From the NCBI GenBank assembly GCA_000231825.2, contig JH720403.1, positions 1-64,000 of the forward strand: DNA of 64,000 nucleotides. The letters run 5' to 3'. Positions 12,629-27,200 of the stretch are shown piece by piece. Positions within the stretch are counted from its first letter, which is position 1. Every line of letters starts with the position of its first letter. A model generated the notes under the pieces. It was not told the origin of the DNA and searched no databases. It saw only the letters and a program-made list of their open reading frames with translations. The translations under genes were made by a program, and so were the position numbers. The DNA comes from Tetrahymena elliotti 4EA. Taxonomy: Eukaryota; Ciliophora; Oligohymenophorea; Hymenostomatida; Tetrahymenidae.

Positions 12629-15013
12629 TCACAAGAATTATTTAACTAGAGGGCTTTAGATTAACTAAGGTTTGAATGTGCAGTTACTTAGTTCTTCTTA
12701 TATATTTTTATATCTTAATTACTGGATTTCGATATTAGTCTTTTCTTGTTAGTAATTTAAAAGAGAAGTTAAATCTATTTTTTTGACTTGAGGTTCTTTT
12801 TAAACAATTTCTTCTATTAGTTTTTATCTTTTCTTCTAAGCTAAATAGTCACTAGTTTAACTAATTAGTCTTGGACTTTTAGATCTAATTTGATTTTAAC
12901 CTGTGCTTTCTTAGGAATTTGTATGCTTTTTGGTAGATAATCTATTATTGTATAGGATTTAGTATTTTTGATGAATATAATAGACTTCTTCTTAACTTAA
13001 GGTTAGATTTCCAACTTCATCAAAAGTGGTTTCTATTTTTATACTTTAGAATCTATGAGTTTTATTAAAAGATTATGTGTCTTAGCTTAATGTATATTAA
13101 GAAAATCCACATCTTTCATAACTTTAACTTGAGAATATAGAATTTTAAGTTTAAAAATCTTCAATAACCTTAATATCTAAATTTTATTTAGGGTTGCTTA
13201 CATGATTCTATAAGACATTTGAAATATTTTCTTTTTCTAACTTAGGTATTATACCTCTCTTATCAAATATATTCATTACAGCAAGTAAAAATAGTTGCAA
13301 GTTTCTTTTTAGAATGTATCCCTTTAAGTCTCCTTTTAAATAATTCCAAATTTAGGTACATATCTCTATATCTTTTGATAGATTTTAACATAATAAATTA
13401 TTAATTTAAATTAGAATATTTAACTTACATTGTGTATTTGTGTCATAAGTGGAAATTGAAATAAATCTCAGAATTTTTAGGATTTGAACCATCTCAATAA
13501 ATAGGAGTGTTTTAGGGCTATCTGAATACATTTCGCTTTCGTCTTAGCTCTGCTTAAATGAGCTTTCAAATTCTTTTAAAAAGCCTAGTATTAGATTATT
13601 TTAACTCTAAGCTTGAATTTTAGAGGCAAATAAATTCGGTTAGATTAAGCAAGTTGAATTAAAGTTATTGTTATTATTAGTGCTACAGTTAGTGGTGTAG
13701 GCTTATGAGGATTTGCTAATGCTTCTACTTTTTTAGTCTTCCTAATATTTTTGTCTACGTTATGCATCTTCATAAAGTAATATGTCTACTCTTTGGTTTC
13801 TCATAATATTGTGAGCTCTTTCAGAAATTTAAGGTTGAAAGAATAAATCTCCTTTTTTGCTCATATTTTAGTCTTGATAGGTATTCTCTCTGCTTTTATC
13901 TCTTAAATTATTAGAGTCTTTTCTCAGTTTATTCGGAGTGACCCTTTATTTATTAGGTGTTGCTCTTTGGGATTGATATGAACTACTTGAATATAATCTT
14001 TCAACAACATTATAATTTTCTTTGTTTACTTCTCTGGCTAGTATTTAACTCTTTTTATTAAGTGTTGGCTTACTCTTAATAGTAGATTTTATCTTTTGGT
14101 CTTGCTCCTCTTTCATTTATTTTTGTTAAGACTCATATTTTTTTTGGATAACTTCTTACTTCTTTAAGAATTCTTATACTTATTCTTTAGGGTAGAAAGA
14201 TTGAGCTAGTTTGGTATTTGAATCAAATAAATTGTTTTTCGATTTAGATCTACTTTAACTAAGATTAGGCTAGAATGTGCACTCTTTCAATTCAGATTTG
14301 ATATACTTTTCTCTTAAACGTTGCTTGCTATCTTGCAAAACTAAGTGCTCATATGCCAGTCTATCTATTCTAGCTGATAATATTTGATCAGAAGGAGGTT
14401 AAGGCGATAAATAAAACTAACTCGTATTATTGCCAGAAGCGGTATAGTTCTACTTAGATTTATAGTCATTTTACTCAATCCTGATCGAAGAAGTAAAGTT
14501 GTTTAAGTGAGGTTGCTTTAAACTCTAATTAGAATTTGAATAACAACTAGAATTTTAGTTTTATGATAAATGAGATGAAGGTCTTCTTAGTAACTCTAAA
14601 TACTACTAGTCCAAACTTTATTTTGATGGTGAAAAAACTCCTCTTGAAGTCTTGCTTTTTGATTTTTAAGAAAACAAAGTTCTCTGAAGCAGTTCATAAG
14701 CTACTTTTGTTTCTTCTGTTGCAGAATTCTAAATACTCTTCATTATATTTTCTTAAGAACTAAAATTCTTTAGAGTACTACTACTTTATGTTTAAAATCT
14801 TAAGTTGCTTTCTTAGCTGCTAAAATTCTCCATTTCTTATTTTTCATTTCCTTATACTTTTTATTTTGGGTTAAAGATTTCTTCATTTCTTTCAAACTTT
14901 TTATTCTAAACTTATAATTTCAAAATATTCTATCTTTCCTAGCCTTCTTTTCTAAATAAGCCCTAATCAATTACTTTATTTAATCCACTCTCAATTTTCT
15001 CAGCATTTTCCAT
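12629..15013 (-). CDS. Gln-rich hypothetical protein with repeated C-T-F-x-P motifs, 775 residues
   Basis: The start is ATG at 15013-15011 (MENAEKIESGLNKVIDQGLF). Two exons flank one 57-nt intron, complement of 13372-13428 (gtaagt to aaaag). The joined length is 776 codons and the TGA is complementary to 12629-12631. Three motifs recur along the chain: KECTFQPNLSQ near the middle, LFFQPQISERAHNIM, and NCTFKPQLIQ at the C-terminus. Between them are coiled-coil stretches (YESQQKQMKEEQDQKIKS) and an ordered segment spanning the intron (QIWNYLKGDLKGYILKRNLQ then LFLLAVMNIFD). C-T-F-x-P motifs recur in many ciliate and flagellate proteins, so a cytoskeletal or ciliary role is a guess from composition only. 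The 57-nt intron keeps phase 1 across the junction, which supports the gene model. Confidence 0.8.
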
Positions 15014-15074
15014 CTTTTAAATTAAATATTTTCTTAATGCTTGTTTTATTTTGTTATTAATAAATTAATTACAT

Positions 15075-15863
15075 TCATAAATTAATTGAACCTTTAATCC
15101 TAAGGACTGAGTGCATTTTCTATGTAATTTTCATATGATTCTAAAATTAAATTAAAGTTAAATTAAAATCAAAAAATATTTCATTAAAAAAAATAATTTT
15201 GTTATAACTTAATTCAAAATGAATTGTTTATTTGAAAATTATTTAAATATAATTTATGTATTATGTGTTAAGAGTCCATTTCTATTTTTTTGTTTGCAGA
15301 TAAAGGCTATTAAGTTGAATTTTTATGTTTGCTTGTTTACACCACATGCTTGATAAGAAATAAAATAATTTACTTAATGTTTAGGTGAATAATCTAGAGT
15401 AAGTGTCAGTTAATTGTAAATTGAGGTTCTGATTTTTAGGTTAAAGAATTTTTACATTAGTAGGACTTGAGCATATTTCTTCTACTATTGCTTCTTAGTT
15501 TTATTGTTGCATATTGCAATTAGAATTTTAGGAAAAGTAATTTTCCTATGGCTCGATTTACTAAGAGTATTGAGAGATAGATTGGTTAATTCTATTTTCT
15601 GCATATTAATTAAATGTAATGTCTAATTTTTGATTCTAGATGTTCATATTTTCATGGTTTTAAAGTTATGTTTGTGATTGGACTACTTAATTTAATTCTA
15701 ACACTTAGGGTTCTGATAAAACTCTATCCTGTGAAAATATTGCTGAGAAGGCAGGATCTTAGCTATCTTCTATAATTATGGGATTATAACTACTTCCTAT
15801 GTTAGCTTTTTCTAGACTTAGCTTAAAAAGATCTTTGGAACTAATTTATATTTAATCAACCAT
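15075..15863 (-). CDS. Q/N-rich hypothetical protein
   Basis: ATG at 15863-15861 opens a frame of 262 codons with no TGA until the complement of 15075-15077. The first about 165 residues look like real protein: MVDQIQISSKDLFKLSLEKA, then Ser, Gln, Asn and acidic residues with cysteines. The last third is very AT-rich (runs of Ile, Asn, Phe). It may be intron or 3' untranslated sequence, since a good donor (gtaaattatt) lies near 15365. There is no recognisable domain. It is transcribed in the same direction as the downstream C-T-F-x-P gene, 61 nt before that gene's ATG, which is unusually tight for this window. Confidence 0.45.
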
Positions 15864-16543
15864 GGTTTGATTTATCTATCTAACTTTTTGATTAAACTTT
15901 AATATCTCTTTTGGGTAAGTATATATATTTATTTTTAGTATATTTTTTGATACATTAGCAATCTAAATGAGAAAGTTAATTAATTGATAAACAAGTTGAT
16001 TATCCAAGTAGAATTTTAAATAGAAGAAATAATAAAAATTCAATAGATATATTAAGTTAGTTAAATAATAGTAAGTAGATTAATGTATGAATCAACGTAA
16101 AAACAAATGTTCAAGCAAAAAACAATAACAAAAAAATTTCAGTTAAAAATCAAATTAATTAATTAGCTTGAGAAAAGTTGTTGTTGAATTAGAGTAGACT
16201 GTTAGTTAAATTATAATATACAAATGTATTTATAAATATAACAATTTTATAAATAAATAATTTTGAATATGTACACAATAATAAATCTATTTTTTTTATA
16301 ATTATAATTATTTTAATTATCACTATTACATTTTTATTTTGTATCAGTTTTGCGGTGTTTATTTACTGGTGATTACTATTTTATTAGTTTTGTATTTTAG
16401 TGATTTAGTTAATTACTATCTCTTATTATTATTTGTTGCATTTTTTAATTTTAAATAGATTTTTTTGAAAATATTTGTTTGTTAAAAAGTCGATGGAAAA
16501 TTATATCTTTTTTTTCTTTGTTTATTATCTGCAAATGAAGAAT
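15864..16543. other. AT-rich spacer
   Basis: This lies upstream of the Q/N-rich gene and downstream of the RING gene, both on the minus strand. No gene is seen. Confidence 0.5.
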
Positions 16544-19500
16544 TCAATTAAGTTAGTTGTTTGAATCTACAGCGCGTCTCTTTTTTTGTCTTCTCCTTAC
16601 TTCAGTTATTCCTATGACTTTTCTGTACTTTCCTTATGTATTTCCATTTTCGAGTAAATATATATGTTGAATATCCTTTATTTATGTTTGAATGTTAAAC
16701 AAAAATTTTAACTTTTAATTTATTTAACAATTAATTAATACCTGTCTGCATAAGTAGCAACACCCGTTCTTTTTGCAAACATCTCTTGCACAATCTGAAC
16801 AAATACCTTTAGGAGTTAATATTTTCAAAAATATAAATAAATTTTTTTTAAAAATACTTAAAATATTCATGAGCTATTTATACTTAATTTTAACATTTTA
16901 ATTGAGCAGAAATTATGAATGAATGAATGAATAAATTTATTATTGTAAAAGGAATACTCAATCCATTTTTAAGAAAGTGAATGCTTTATAAATTACAAAA
17001 TTAAGAGAATTTTGATGATATATGTATGTAATATTGATTAAATTCTAATACTAATAAGAGAAAATAATTGATTGATGTATTAATATTAAATATTATGATT
17101 TATTAATATCAATCAAAATTATTCTAGTATCTATGTTATAAATTGACATTTTTCCTTTGAAATCAAATTAATTTATCAATTTTAAATCATTAAATTGTAG
17201 TTTCTTAAATTAAAATGAAGTGAAATAAATTTTTGAAATTTACCTCCATGACCACAAGGCATGAGCACAGAATTAGGCTAATTAACAAAGCAGACAAGGC
17301 AAGTTTGTTGTTCTTTTTCTGAATTAAAAGATTTAACAGAAGGACAGTAAGGTTAATTAGGATCATTTTTAACATTATTTCTTTATTGTGTGATTTTAAA
17401 GTTATTTAATTAAGCATGTTTAGTCTAGTTGAATGTCTTTTATTAGTATAACATGTCTTTCTTAGGTGAATTTATTAGATTCTCTAATCTCTCTTACGGT
17501 AAGCAGCCATGCATGTTGCTTTCATTTTAGTTGCTTATATGATTCATAAGCATATTTCTTGATGCTAGAGACTAATCCTTATGTCTATCTGTAACCTACC
17601 TATCTGTAGTACTATCTTTATCTTTATTATTTGCATTATCTTTTTAAAAAAGTGAAATAAATAAACTGATATTGTGATTGTAGATAAATCAATCTTACCT
17701 CTCAATATTCTCTAAGTATTTCCAACTCTGTTTGTATCTATACATTCATTTTATTAGTTTTCAGCATCCTTCTTAATTTAGTCTACTTATCTGAAGTAAG
17801 TATTAGAATTTTAAACCTTTATTTAATTTGCGTTTAATTATTTAATTTACAAAAAGTAAAAATGTACCATAAAGAGTGGGAAGTTGAAATTCCTTGATTT
17901 TAAATTACTCTAAAGATATTTCTTTTTAATCCTTTAATTATTTTATTATATTTCTTCTGTTTGTGAATTTGTTGATACAGGTTATCTTATTACAGTTTAA
18001 ATAATAGGTTCCATATTTCTCCTTACCTCTTCTTAATTACTCTCAATTTGTTCTTCTCTCAGCTTTTCCCTGTTTTGCTCAAGAATATATTTCCTGTAAG
18101 AAAAATAAAATGAAAAACAAATAAAAATAAAATAATCAATCATACTTAATCTTTTCCCTAAATAAGATATCAAATAGTAATAAGCAAAAATTCATAATAA
18201 TGTATAATAGCATAGCCTTTTAAATCTGTTCTTTTTTATTATTAAAATAAAATTTATTTTTCATTTTAATTAAATTTTCACTCAAAAATTAAATATTTTT
18301 GTTTATTTGTATCAATCCAATTTGACATTTAAAAATGCAAATCAATCTCAAAAATTCATTAAAAAGTAATTAAATTTATTAGCTCTTACAAAATTATTAA
18401 AATATTTAATTAAGTCAAATTTTTTTAAATCGCATTCAATAAAATTTTAACGAAAATATCATCTATTTTAATCTCAAGTTAACCATAAAATTAAACCAAA
18501 TAAGATATTTTTTAGTTGTTTAAAAATTATTTAATTTTATTAAAATTAATAATTTATATTTTTAAATGAATTTATTTGTGTAATAATGCATAAAAGCTAG
18601 TAATAAAAATTACAATATCCTTCATCATTGAAATACTCCATGAGAGAAACAGTACCAAAGTAAAAACATAAGGCATATACAGTAAAGGAGATCATACCCC
18701 AAAAGAACCCAAAAGCTATTTTGATAAAATTATAAGATTTATTTTATTATTCTTTAATTAAGATGTGTTACCATCAGCTGAAGATGCCTATCCTCTTAAA
18801 TAGTTGATGTAATACCAAATAGTTAAAATAAAAATCTAAATAAAATAGAAGATAAACCCAACTAAGAGTAACCAGCAAGGGATGAAAACAACAAGCCAAT
18901 CCCACTTAATATAACTATCATATCTGATTGCAACCACAAAGCATTAAACAAAAATAAATATTCTGAAAAACAGCTAAATCTAATTTTTTTTAACAAATAA
19001 TTAAATGCAAATTTAATTGAAAAGTAATTTTACATTAGTGATAAAGTTGCTCTAACTAGATCTCTTCATAATAGATCTCCACCAAAAAATATGTATAAAT
19101 GGAGTATAAATTAAAACTAGAGTAGACGAATACTATAAATTTTAGACAATTACATATAGGGCCACAAAAAGAAAAAATAAGCTAGCCAATTCTATCAATA
19201 AAAATTTATCATGGATATTCAAAACTCTGATCCGACTTTTTTTTTAAATATTATTTTTAATATAATATCAAAACATCTAATTTTAATTCATTTGAAATTA
19301 TTTAATATTTATTAATCCTCCAAACCAAAAATTATTCTCGAGTAAAACTCATTTCAAATAAAAATTCAAATTTGTGATCAATTAAGCTTCATTAACCAAT
19401 TCCAAGAAACTTTCTTTAAAAAAAATTAATTTCCATTTTCTTTTTGGAAAAAAAGTAACCAATATTATTTATCTATCTAATCAATTCAAATAAATAAAAT

Positions 19501-21384
19501 GTTTATTTTTTCAAGATGACTAATATGAATTTCTAATTGCTTGCTTGATTGATTAATTGATAGATTATTAGCTCGTAATTGATTGATCTGTTGGTGGGTT
19601 GAGAAAATGTGAAATTAATTTACTTAAATTATCTAATGGCGAGGATTCCCTTGTAAAAAAATATCATAAAAACTCCAAGTGAGACAAAGATAAAAAGATT
19701 ATTAATAATTTTTTGATCGAAAAAGACAAGATAGCCCAAGACTGAAAAAATACTTAATTTTAGCTAAAGCATTAAAGTTTTTTAAAATATTTAATTGCTT
19801 AGATTGCTTTCAAATTCATTTTCCTCATCTCCATTTGAGTTTTAATTGTTTTCTTCATCAGGAATTTAAACATCTCTTTGTTAATTTTAATGATTTTATC
19901 TCCTTCTATTTAGTTGAATGTTTTCTTCATTCACCTACCGTTAAGATTGATCATTTAAATTATTGGTTTAATTCGTTTATGTTTATTGCTGTTATGACTG
20001 CAATTGTTACATTTGTTACTCCCTTTTTAATTTTTCTTCCAGTAGCCTTGCTCTAATGGCTTGTCTCTTTTATTCCATTTTTTCTATTTCTTCAACATTA
20101 ATCTGTAAATTAAGCTATCTCTACCTCATCTTATACTTGTTAGTAGTCTATCTTTCTGTTGTGCTTGTCAGACCTATATGAGTGGAATTAATGGCATTAT
20201 TTGTTGACTCTGGAGCTGCTGCCATTTCACATAACTTTTTATTTAACTCTTAACTAGCTGTTATATTTGTATTCTTAAGATTGATACTGTTTCCAATATT
20301 ATTGAATTAAGACTAATCAAGCTAGTTCTAAAATGTTTACAAGTTTTAGTCAAAATCATTATTATTGTTAAGAGGTAAATGGGTATTATCATCAATTCTC
20401 TATAATCCAGATATATCTTTGTCTTATTCATCATTTAAGAAGGTTGCATCTCTTCTAGTATTAGGTTAGTAATCATGATGTATCAATCTAGATGTATTAG
20501 AATCTATTCCTATCATAGATTAGTTAGCTGAATTTATTTTGGAATGATCGTTCATATTAATATAGCTTCTTTCAAAATCATTATGGCTCTTAATTAATTG
20601 CTAATTTTTATTGATGCTTTAAATACTCTCTTATCCTAATTTAATCTAATCTGAATTTATCTCATTTTATATATTTTTCTCAAAAACAGAAGCTGCAACT
20701 GCTTAATGAATAATATTCATTTCTTCAAGATTATCAAAATCAATTAACTAATTTTCATCCTAAACTTCTTTTTACTCTTGTTTATCATTATCATTCTAAT
20801 CTTTAAAGCTATTATCGTCATTCAATTAACCTTCTTTTTCCTCTATCTGTTGAATTGACTAACTTTTAATAATATTTATCTTAGGTTTATCTAACTGATT
20901 TATAGTAGGCAGTGCACTTTTATTAGTAATGTTATTATTGGTTTGATCTAAATTATCTCTACTTTGCAAATATGATGCATCTTCAATTTATTTATCATTC
21001 TTGTTATCCTGTGCACTAAATCTATTTATTTACGCCTCCTATTTCATGTATTTAGAGACAGTATTGAGCTAGAAATCCTCAACAATCTGCTTTTATTAAG
21101 ATACCGAATCATCTATTGCAATAATTTCCTAATATTTTCAAAAGAATAAGGTTATTAAAACCTAAGAAAAGTTAGTATATCACCAATAACAAACAAAAAT
21201 ATCAAAAATTTATTCCCAGCATATATTTTTTCTAGCATGCAAGCTCTAATTCCAACTTAATACTTGTAATAAATATGAAAATTACACTTTTGTTATCAGT
21301 GATAGCGAGATCGTCTTTTCCTATTTAACTTTACTATGGAATTTAGTGCGAAGAGTCATTATTAGCCCCGACTATATTTTCCAT
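16544..21384 (-). CDS. TMEM185-like multipass RING E3 ubiquitin ligase, copy 1
   Basis: Multi-exon gene from ATG 21384-21382 (MENIVGANNDSSHQ) to TGA complementary to 16544-16546. The N-terminal half (about 20040-21130) is a disordered Q/N/S/D-rich arm ending in a coiled coil (VEEIEKMEQKRQAIRARLLE). The membrane part (about 18600-19750) contains VLGYLVFFDQKIINNLFIFV, LLIELASLFFLFVALYVIV, and YDSYIKWDWLVVFIPCWLLL. That last D.YIKWDW..VFIP block is the signature of the TMEM185/TMEM60 family. The C-terminus has a C3HC4 RING split by an intron: CLVC, CGHGG, CSDC and CYLC at about 16760-17310, followed by HIYLLENGNTQGKYRK. Plants have the same fusion (transmembrane Fragile-X-F-associated proteins with RING). 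It probably ubiquitinates membrane or secretory substrates. A paralogue lies at 24.3-27.6 kb. Confidence 0.85.
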
Positions 21385-23155
21385 TTTACTAGTAAAAGTA
21401 TTAATAAATGAATATTTTCTTGCTTGGTATTCCTTTTTTTAATTAATTAATTAATTAAAAAATTCTTTTTATTAATTACTAGTTTGTTTTGGTCTTGCAA
21501 CTTTACAAAATTTACTCAATTTTTTATAAAGTAAACACACAGACAAATAAATCACTCAATCAAATAAATCCATTAAGTATTCATTCATTTATTCATATTC
21601 ATTGATTGATTCCTATATGTAAGATCCTTGTCATCTAACAAATTCAATTCTCATATTTTTTTTTTAGTTTTCCCAAATAATTTATTTACATTACTTTCAA
21701 TTCAATTCAAATAATTTAAACAACCTAAAAAATAGTAGATTAGACTTCAAAACTAATTTATTGCCCATATTATTCTCTTTGATTTTATCAATACTTCTTC
21801 CAAAATAATTTTTTAATTTGGCATACTCAATTGTTTCAATCAATTAAAATGTATGCTTCAACTTAAATATTTAATTCTACAGATTAACAATTTTAATAAT
21901 CACTATAATTCAAATTTAATAAAGAAATATTTTACTTTTTAATATTTGCTCTACTAATAATAGGATTGATTGATATTTAATTAGGTCAAAATCAAACAAC
22001 TTATAAGATAATAATATATAGAAAGATAATAATGTGTTAAGTATAAAGTAATTATATTGTTTTTCTGTCTTAAATTCCAAAATATCTAATTGCTATAAGG
22101 ATTTAAATTAAGAAGAAAACTTGATCTAAAATACCATCCATTTTACTTTTTTGTGTATTAGATCCGAAATAAAAAAACAAAAGAAATAATTTTAAATGTT
22201 CCATAAGATTTTTTATCAAGATAAATTGAAACAATTTTTAAAGTGAAATAAATTTTATTCTAGTAAATTTTTAATAATGAAAAGTTATCTTTCAGGCTGT
22301 TTTTTTAGATAAATTATCAACGGACAAATTTTAAAAAAATAATAAATTAATTAAAAATAATGTTTAACAGAATCTTGTTGTTTATTCGTTAGTTATTCAG
22401 TTTGTTTGCTAGTTACTTAATAAACTGTGATTTTCGTTTAATTAAGAAAATCTATCTAAAATGATCTCATCTCATCTAGAGAATATTATTTTTATAAATT
22501 TACACCCGCTCCAAATAAAATATTTTGTTTAACAAAATTAATTTTACTTTTAAATTTTATAAAATGATTTATGGTCAAATTGAATATACATAAATCAGAA
22601 AAATTATTTTATTCAGGAATCAGAAGAAATATTTTTAATTAAAATAATAACACGAATATGAATACTACTATTTTGGATTGATCAATATTTTCTATTTTTA
22701 ATTTACTCATTTTTTTCTTTGTTTATTTGATAGAAGTTCCTGGCTCTGATTTTCATTCCTTCAGCATTTGTAAAGATAGTTCTATGAATTTTTATTTATT
22801 CAACTTAATACACCTTTTTTAAATAAATGTACTCTTATTCTAGGGCAAGCATTATTTTTAAATTAAAAAATATTTTATGACAAAAGTTTAATTTATTAAC
22901 AGGATTTTTCCTAAAAAATAAATTGATTTATTATTTTATTTTACTTTATGAGAAATTTAATTATTTCTTGCCTTGTTTCTACCAAGCTAAACTTTATTTC
23001 TATTTTTGTTTCTAATATTAGATAAATTACCTAGCCAAGCTAAAAAAACTGTGAATAAATAGGTAAACTAATTAATTCATTTTTACAAATAAATAAATAA
23101 ATTAATTAAAAAAGTTAGAAATTGAAGAATAATTTAAAAAAGAAAACTTAAACTA
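21385..23155. other. Intergenic region between divergent genes
   Basis: About 1.8 kb of AT-rich DNA between the starts of RING copy 1 (-) and the 215-residue gene (+). Both promoters should be here. No open frame with protein-like composition was found. Confidence 0.5.
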
Positions 23156-23803
23156 ATGAGCAATTAATAGCAAAAAGACTACTTAGCCTATATAGAATTA
23201 CTTAGGAATAAAGAATTCAGAAGAAAGTGGATAAGGCTTGATAAGTTTTAAAATGTAGTTAAAATGAAACTAAATCCAACTATACTTAAGAATAGTCACT
23301 ATTTTTTGTTTGACCAATTAAAAAATTCTGTAAAGGCTAAATACCCTTATGAGAGCATATGTAATATGTAGACTCTAATAGATTATTTTGATTATAATAG
23401 ATGTGGTGTGCGTGCTAACCTGGAATTCTTGCTAGCTTATGATCAAATTAATGAAGATCTGTAAACTTTAGAAAAAAAAATGTGGATTTCTTCTTTCTGG
23501 GAATAAGATGAATATAAGAATCTATAAAAAATTTATTTAACAAATTATGTTAACTTTAAAAAGGATTAAAGTATAGATTTATAAAAAGAAGTTCCATATC
23601 AGTTTTAATACCAAATTAATCCTTCTTTCTTTGCTAAAAGAATAGATCAATCCGAAGTGACTTTAATTGAATAAGATCCCAAAAAAAATAAGTTTGGATA
23701 AAAGGCTAAATAGAATGTATAAATTAAAAATGAGCATGTTTAGTAAAAAGATGATTAAGTTTATAGTTTATTCATCAAAGCGTTGAAAGATTTTAAGTTA
23801 TGA
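23156..23803 (+). CDS. Hypothetical protein, 215 residues
   Basis: A single exon of 216 codons reads from ATG 23156 to TGA 23801-23803, with many in-frame TAA/TAG read as Gln. The protein starts MSNQQQKDYLAYIELLRNKE. It is soluble-looking, rich in Lys, Gln, Tyr and Phe, with probable helices (FRRKWIRLDKFQNVVKMKLN) and a central segment NRCGVRANLEFLLAYDQINE. The C-terminal quarter is Lys/Gln-rich and low in complexity. There is no membrane segment, signal peptide or known motif. It sits between the two RING paralogues on the opposite strand; I see no functional link. Confidence 0.65.
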
Positions 23804-24286
23804 AATAATCAGAAAACTCACTGTTTTAAAATTATATTAAATATTTTTAAAGAATCAATTAATTGTTGTTTGTTGTCTTTTTTTTAAGAAATCTATCTTC
23901 AACTCAATTTTTAAATTTATTTTTTTAAATTAAAAAATAATTTCATTTCTATTTAAAATAAAAAAATTAGAAATTTAGTTAATATCCAAATAAAAATATA
24001 TTTTCATTCTAAATTATTAAAATATACAGATTAGAATTGGAAATTTTATTAGCGAAATAAAGATGAAAATAAAATTATAATTTTAATTTAAGCCTTTCAG
24101 ATTTCAATTTTTAATAAGCTAGATTATAGAATTAATTAAATTAAATATTTATAATTACAGTAATCAAGTTTGAGAGACTAAAAAAGGTTTAGAAGATAAA
24201 TAGAATAACAGATATAAATATTAAAGACTTTTTGAAAAATTAAGATTTAAATATGATTAGTAAATGTTGTTCTTTCAATATTTATT
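23804..24286. other. Spacer between convergent genes
   Basis: AT-rich sequence between the 215-residue gene (+) and the end of RING copy 2 (-). Nothing recognisable. Confidence 0.5.
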
Positions 24287-27200
24287 TCATTTGATATCAC
24301 CTGTTGTATCTATATAAATAACACTAGCTACTTCTTAATATTTCTTATCACTTTGGGTATCTTTTACTCTAACAATTTACTTGATTTGCTAATTTATTAA
24401 AAATAGTGTTAGCTAGCCATTTTTCAATTTTAATTAATTTATTAGTAAAACAAACAAACAAACAAACAAACAGTTTAAATAATTCATTAATTACTTCTCT
24501 GCATAAAAAGCAAACACCTGTTTTAATTGAAATATCTATTGCACATGGCTTGCAAATTCCTTTTAAAAATTTATAAAATAGCTTTAAACATTTACAAAAT
24601 TTCAAATTTACCTCCATGCCCACAGTTCATAAAAACCGAGTTAGGAGTATTTTCAAAGCAAATAACACAAGCTACTTCATTTTATTTATTTTTAGGCTTA
24701 TCTACCTTACTGAGGTCGTTATGATTTGTATTCAAAGAAGATTAGTTATTTAAGGTTTCACATTTGTTGTCAACAGAATTTGAGTTATTATTATTATAAT
24801 GATGATTTTTGATACTGCAGTCGCCATTAATAGCATTATTTTCTTTATTTTTAGATACTACATTTACTTTAAGCAATTAAAGAGGTGGTTTTGGCTGTGA
24901 ATTTTAGGCTTCAGTTTTGTATGAAAGATGTGTTAAAGATTGAAATTAATTAATTTTTTAGTTTTGGAATAAAATTTTTTCTCTATCTTTTTATCCCTCT
25001 ATCTAGCTGTCACTGTTTAGTTTGTTAATATAGATTTTCTTTTATTTTTATTCAAAAGGCTTATTTTTATTACAATTTTATGTTTCTTTTTATTTTTATT
25101 TTTCTTCTTCTTTTTATTTTTTTTTTTCTTGTTCTTTTTATTTTTTTTTGTCTTCAAGAAGTTACTTTTTATCTTGGAAAGTAAACTTAAAATATGTCTG
25201 TGACATTTTAATCTAAACAAATAAAAATTTTTAATATTTCTTCATAATAAATTGAATTTTACTAAGTATGATGGTGGTCGCTCAGAAAATTTCTTTAAAA
25301 ATGAAGAGATTTTATCAAAAACATGAGAAGATTTTTACTCTTTATTTGAGTTTTCTTCATTTTAATTATTAATTTATTCACTTGCTTGCTAGTTATATTC
25401 ATTTTAGTTTTCTTAGTTTGATTCTTGCTCTTTTATATTATTTAAGTTATTATACATTTCTTATGGAGAAGGGCAATTCGACATAAAATATCTATTAAAT
25501 TAAAACAAAAATCAACAAACTTTTAAAAGCTAATAGTATTTACATTAAATTTTCAGAATTCTTCATTGAAAATATGATAATCAAAATACCAGTCACTATC
25601 GTTATAACAAATCCAATAATTACTAAAGCTATTTAAAATTAATTCTTAACTTTTGAAGACATATTTACCAATAATTTACTTGATAAATTTAATTAAAGTT
25701 GCAATACAATTCCAGTTAATATCAACCAACTACAGATATAAGATGACAAAAGCAAAATAGTCTCCCACTAAAGGCCTATATCTATTATAAGAAAATTTTA
25801 ATTAAAAATTAAGAAAAATCCTATTTACTATGAATCACATTGTTTTTCTTGATAACATTTTTGAATAAGTAAATAAATGTTTATATACAAATTATAGTAG
25901 TAAAGACTAGAATTATTAAAGTAGGAATAAACACACAAATCCAGTTGAACTGAACAAACTAGTCTACCTTGAGCAAAATTAATAAAACCTACAAAAAGGC
26001 TAAGCATCTAAATCCGAATACTAACTAATTATTTTAATATTAATATCAGTTAACAATTATGAATAAAATTAACATATTTAATTAATTAGGCTATTAAAAT
26101 TTAAAATCTTTTCAAATTATTATTCTTGTTTAAAAACTTAAAAATATCTTAAATTATTGCTAAAATAATTATTAAAATTGTCAAAATTTATAAAAATAAA
26201 CTCTTTAAATAACTTTGTATTATTTCACAAATTAAAAGAATATAAAATTCTTATAAATTGTATTTTTGGGTTGTTTTTTTAATTAAAAATAAACAATAAA
26301 CAATTTTGCTCATCTAAATTATCAAAAAATAATTTTCTAAACCTTTAGTTTAAATAAATATAATATTATTTATTTTTTGATGAATTTTTATTGGTTCGGT
26401 TACTTTTGGAGATATTTAAAGCTTTTTTTAAAAGATATTTATTAATTAATCAATCGTTTCAGATATATTGAAAAAGGATTAAATACTCCTACTCTTAATC
26501 AAAAATATATTTGCTTTGATAAAATTTAGATAAATTTGTTTTGGTCAATTTATTTTTGGAAATATAAATAAAAAGCTACAAATTTCAGAATTAGTTTTTC
26601 AAAAAATAAAAATTACATAAAGGATTTAATAGTCTTGCTCATCTTCATTTGAAATACTTTCTGAATGAATGTTTTTTTGTATCCACCCCATAATATGTAT
26701 GAAGGGCCAGTAAAAAATAAGGACAACATGAGGAAATTTTTAAATAATCGTGTTGGCAAAAATGGCTAGAAAGAAAAAGCCCATAACAACGATTTCTGCT
26801 ATCAAATAGTTAGTGCAAAGTTTTGAAGTTTTTCTTTTAATTTGATTAAAAAGAATAAAATAAAACATATTTATTTATTGATTATAGTGAAATAATTAAT
26901 TAATACAAAAAGATTGCACTAAATAGGAAGACAGAAGCTAAGAGGATAAGGACATGCTCATTTACTACCTGAACCTCATAACTCAAACTTAGTATTATAC
27001 ATATAATAACAATAATAACAACAATACTCATTATTATTTTAAGTAGATTTTTTGATTTTTCCTATCTTCTCAATTACTCTAATGAATACAGCTGATAAAT
27101 ATTTGTGCTTTAATAAATATTTTGCTATTATTATTATTCTTACTACTACTATCTTTATATGCCATTTTGTACTTATTAAGACTACTAATTGCTTATCATT

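Noticed and set aside
25017..25220. Lys-rich minus-strand ORF of 67 residues
   Set aside because: It is a shadow of the coiled-coil exon of RING copy 2, which reads in another frame with TAA/TAG as Gln.
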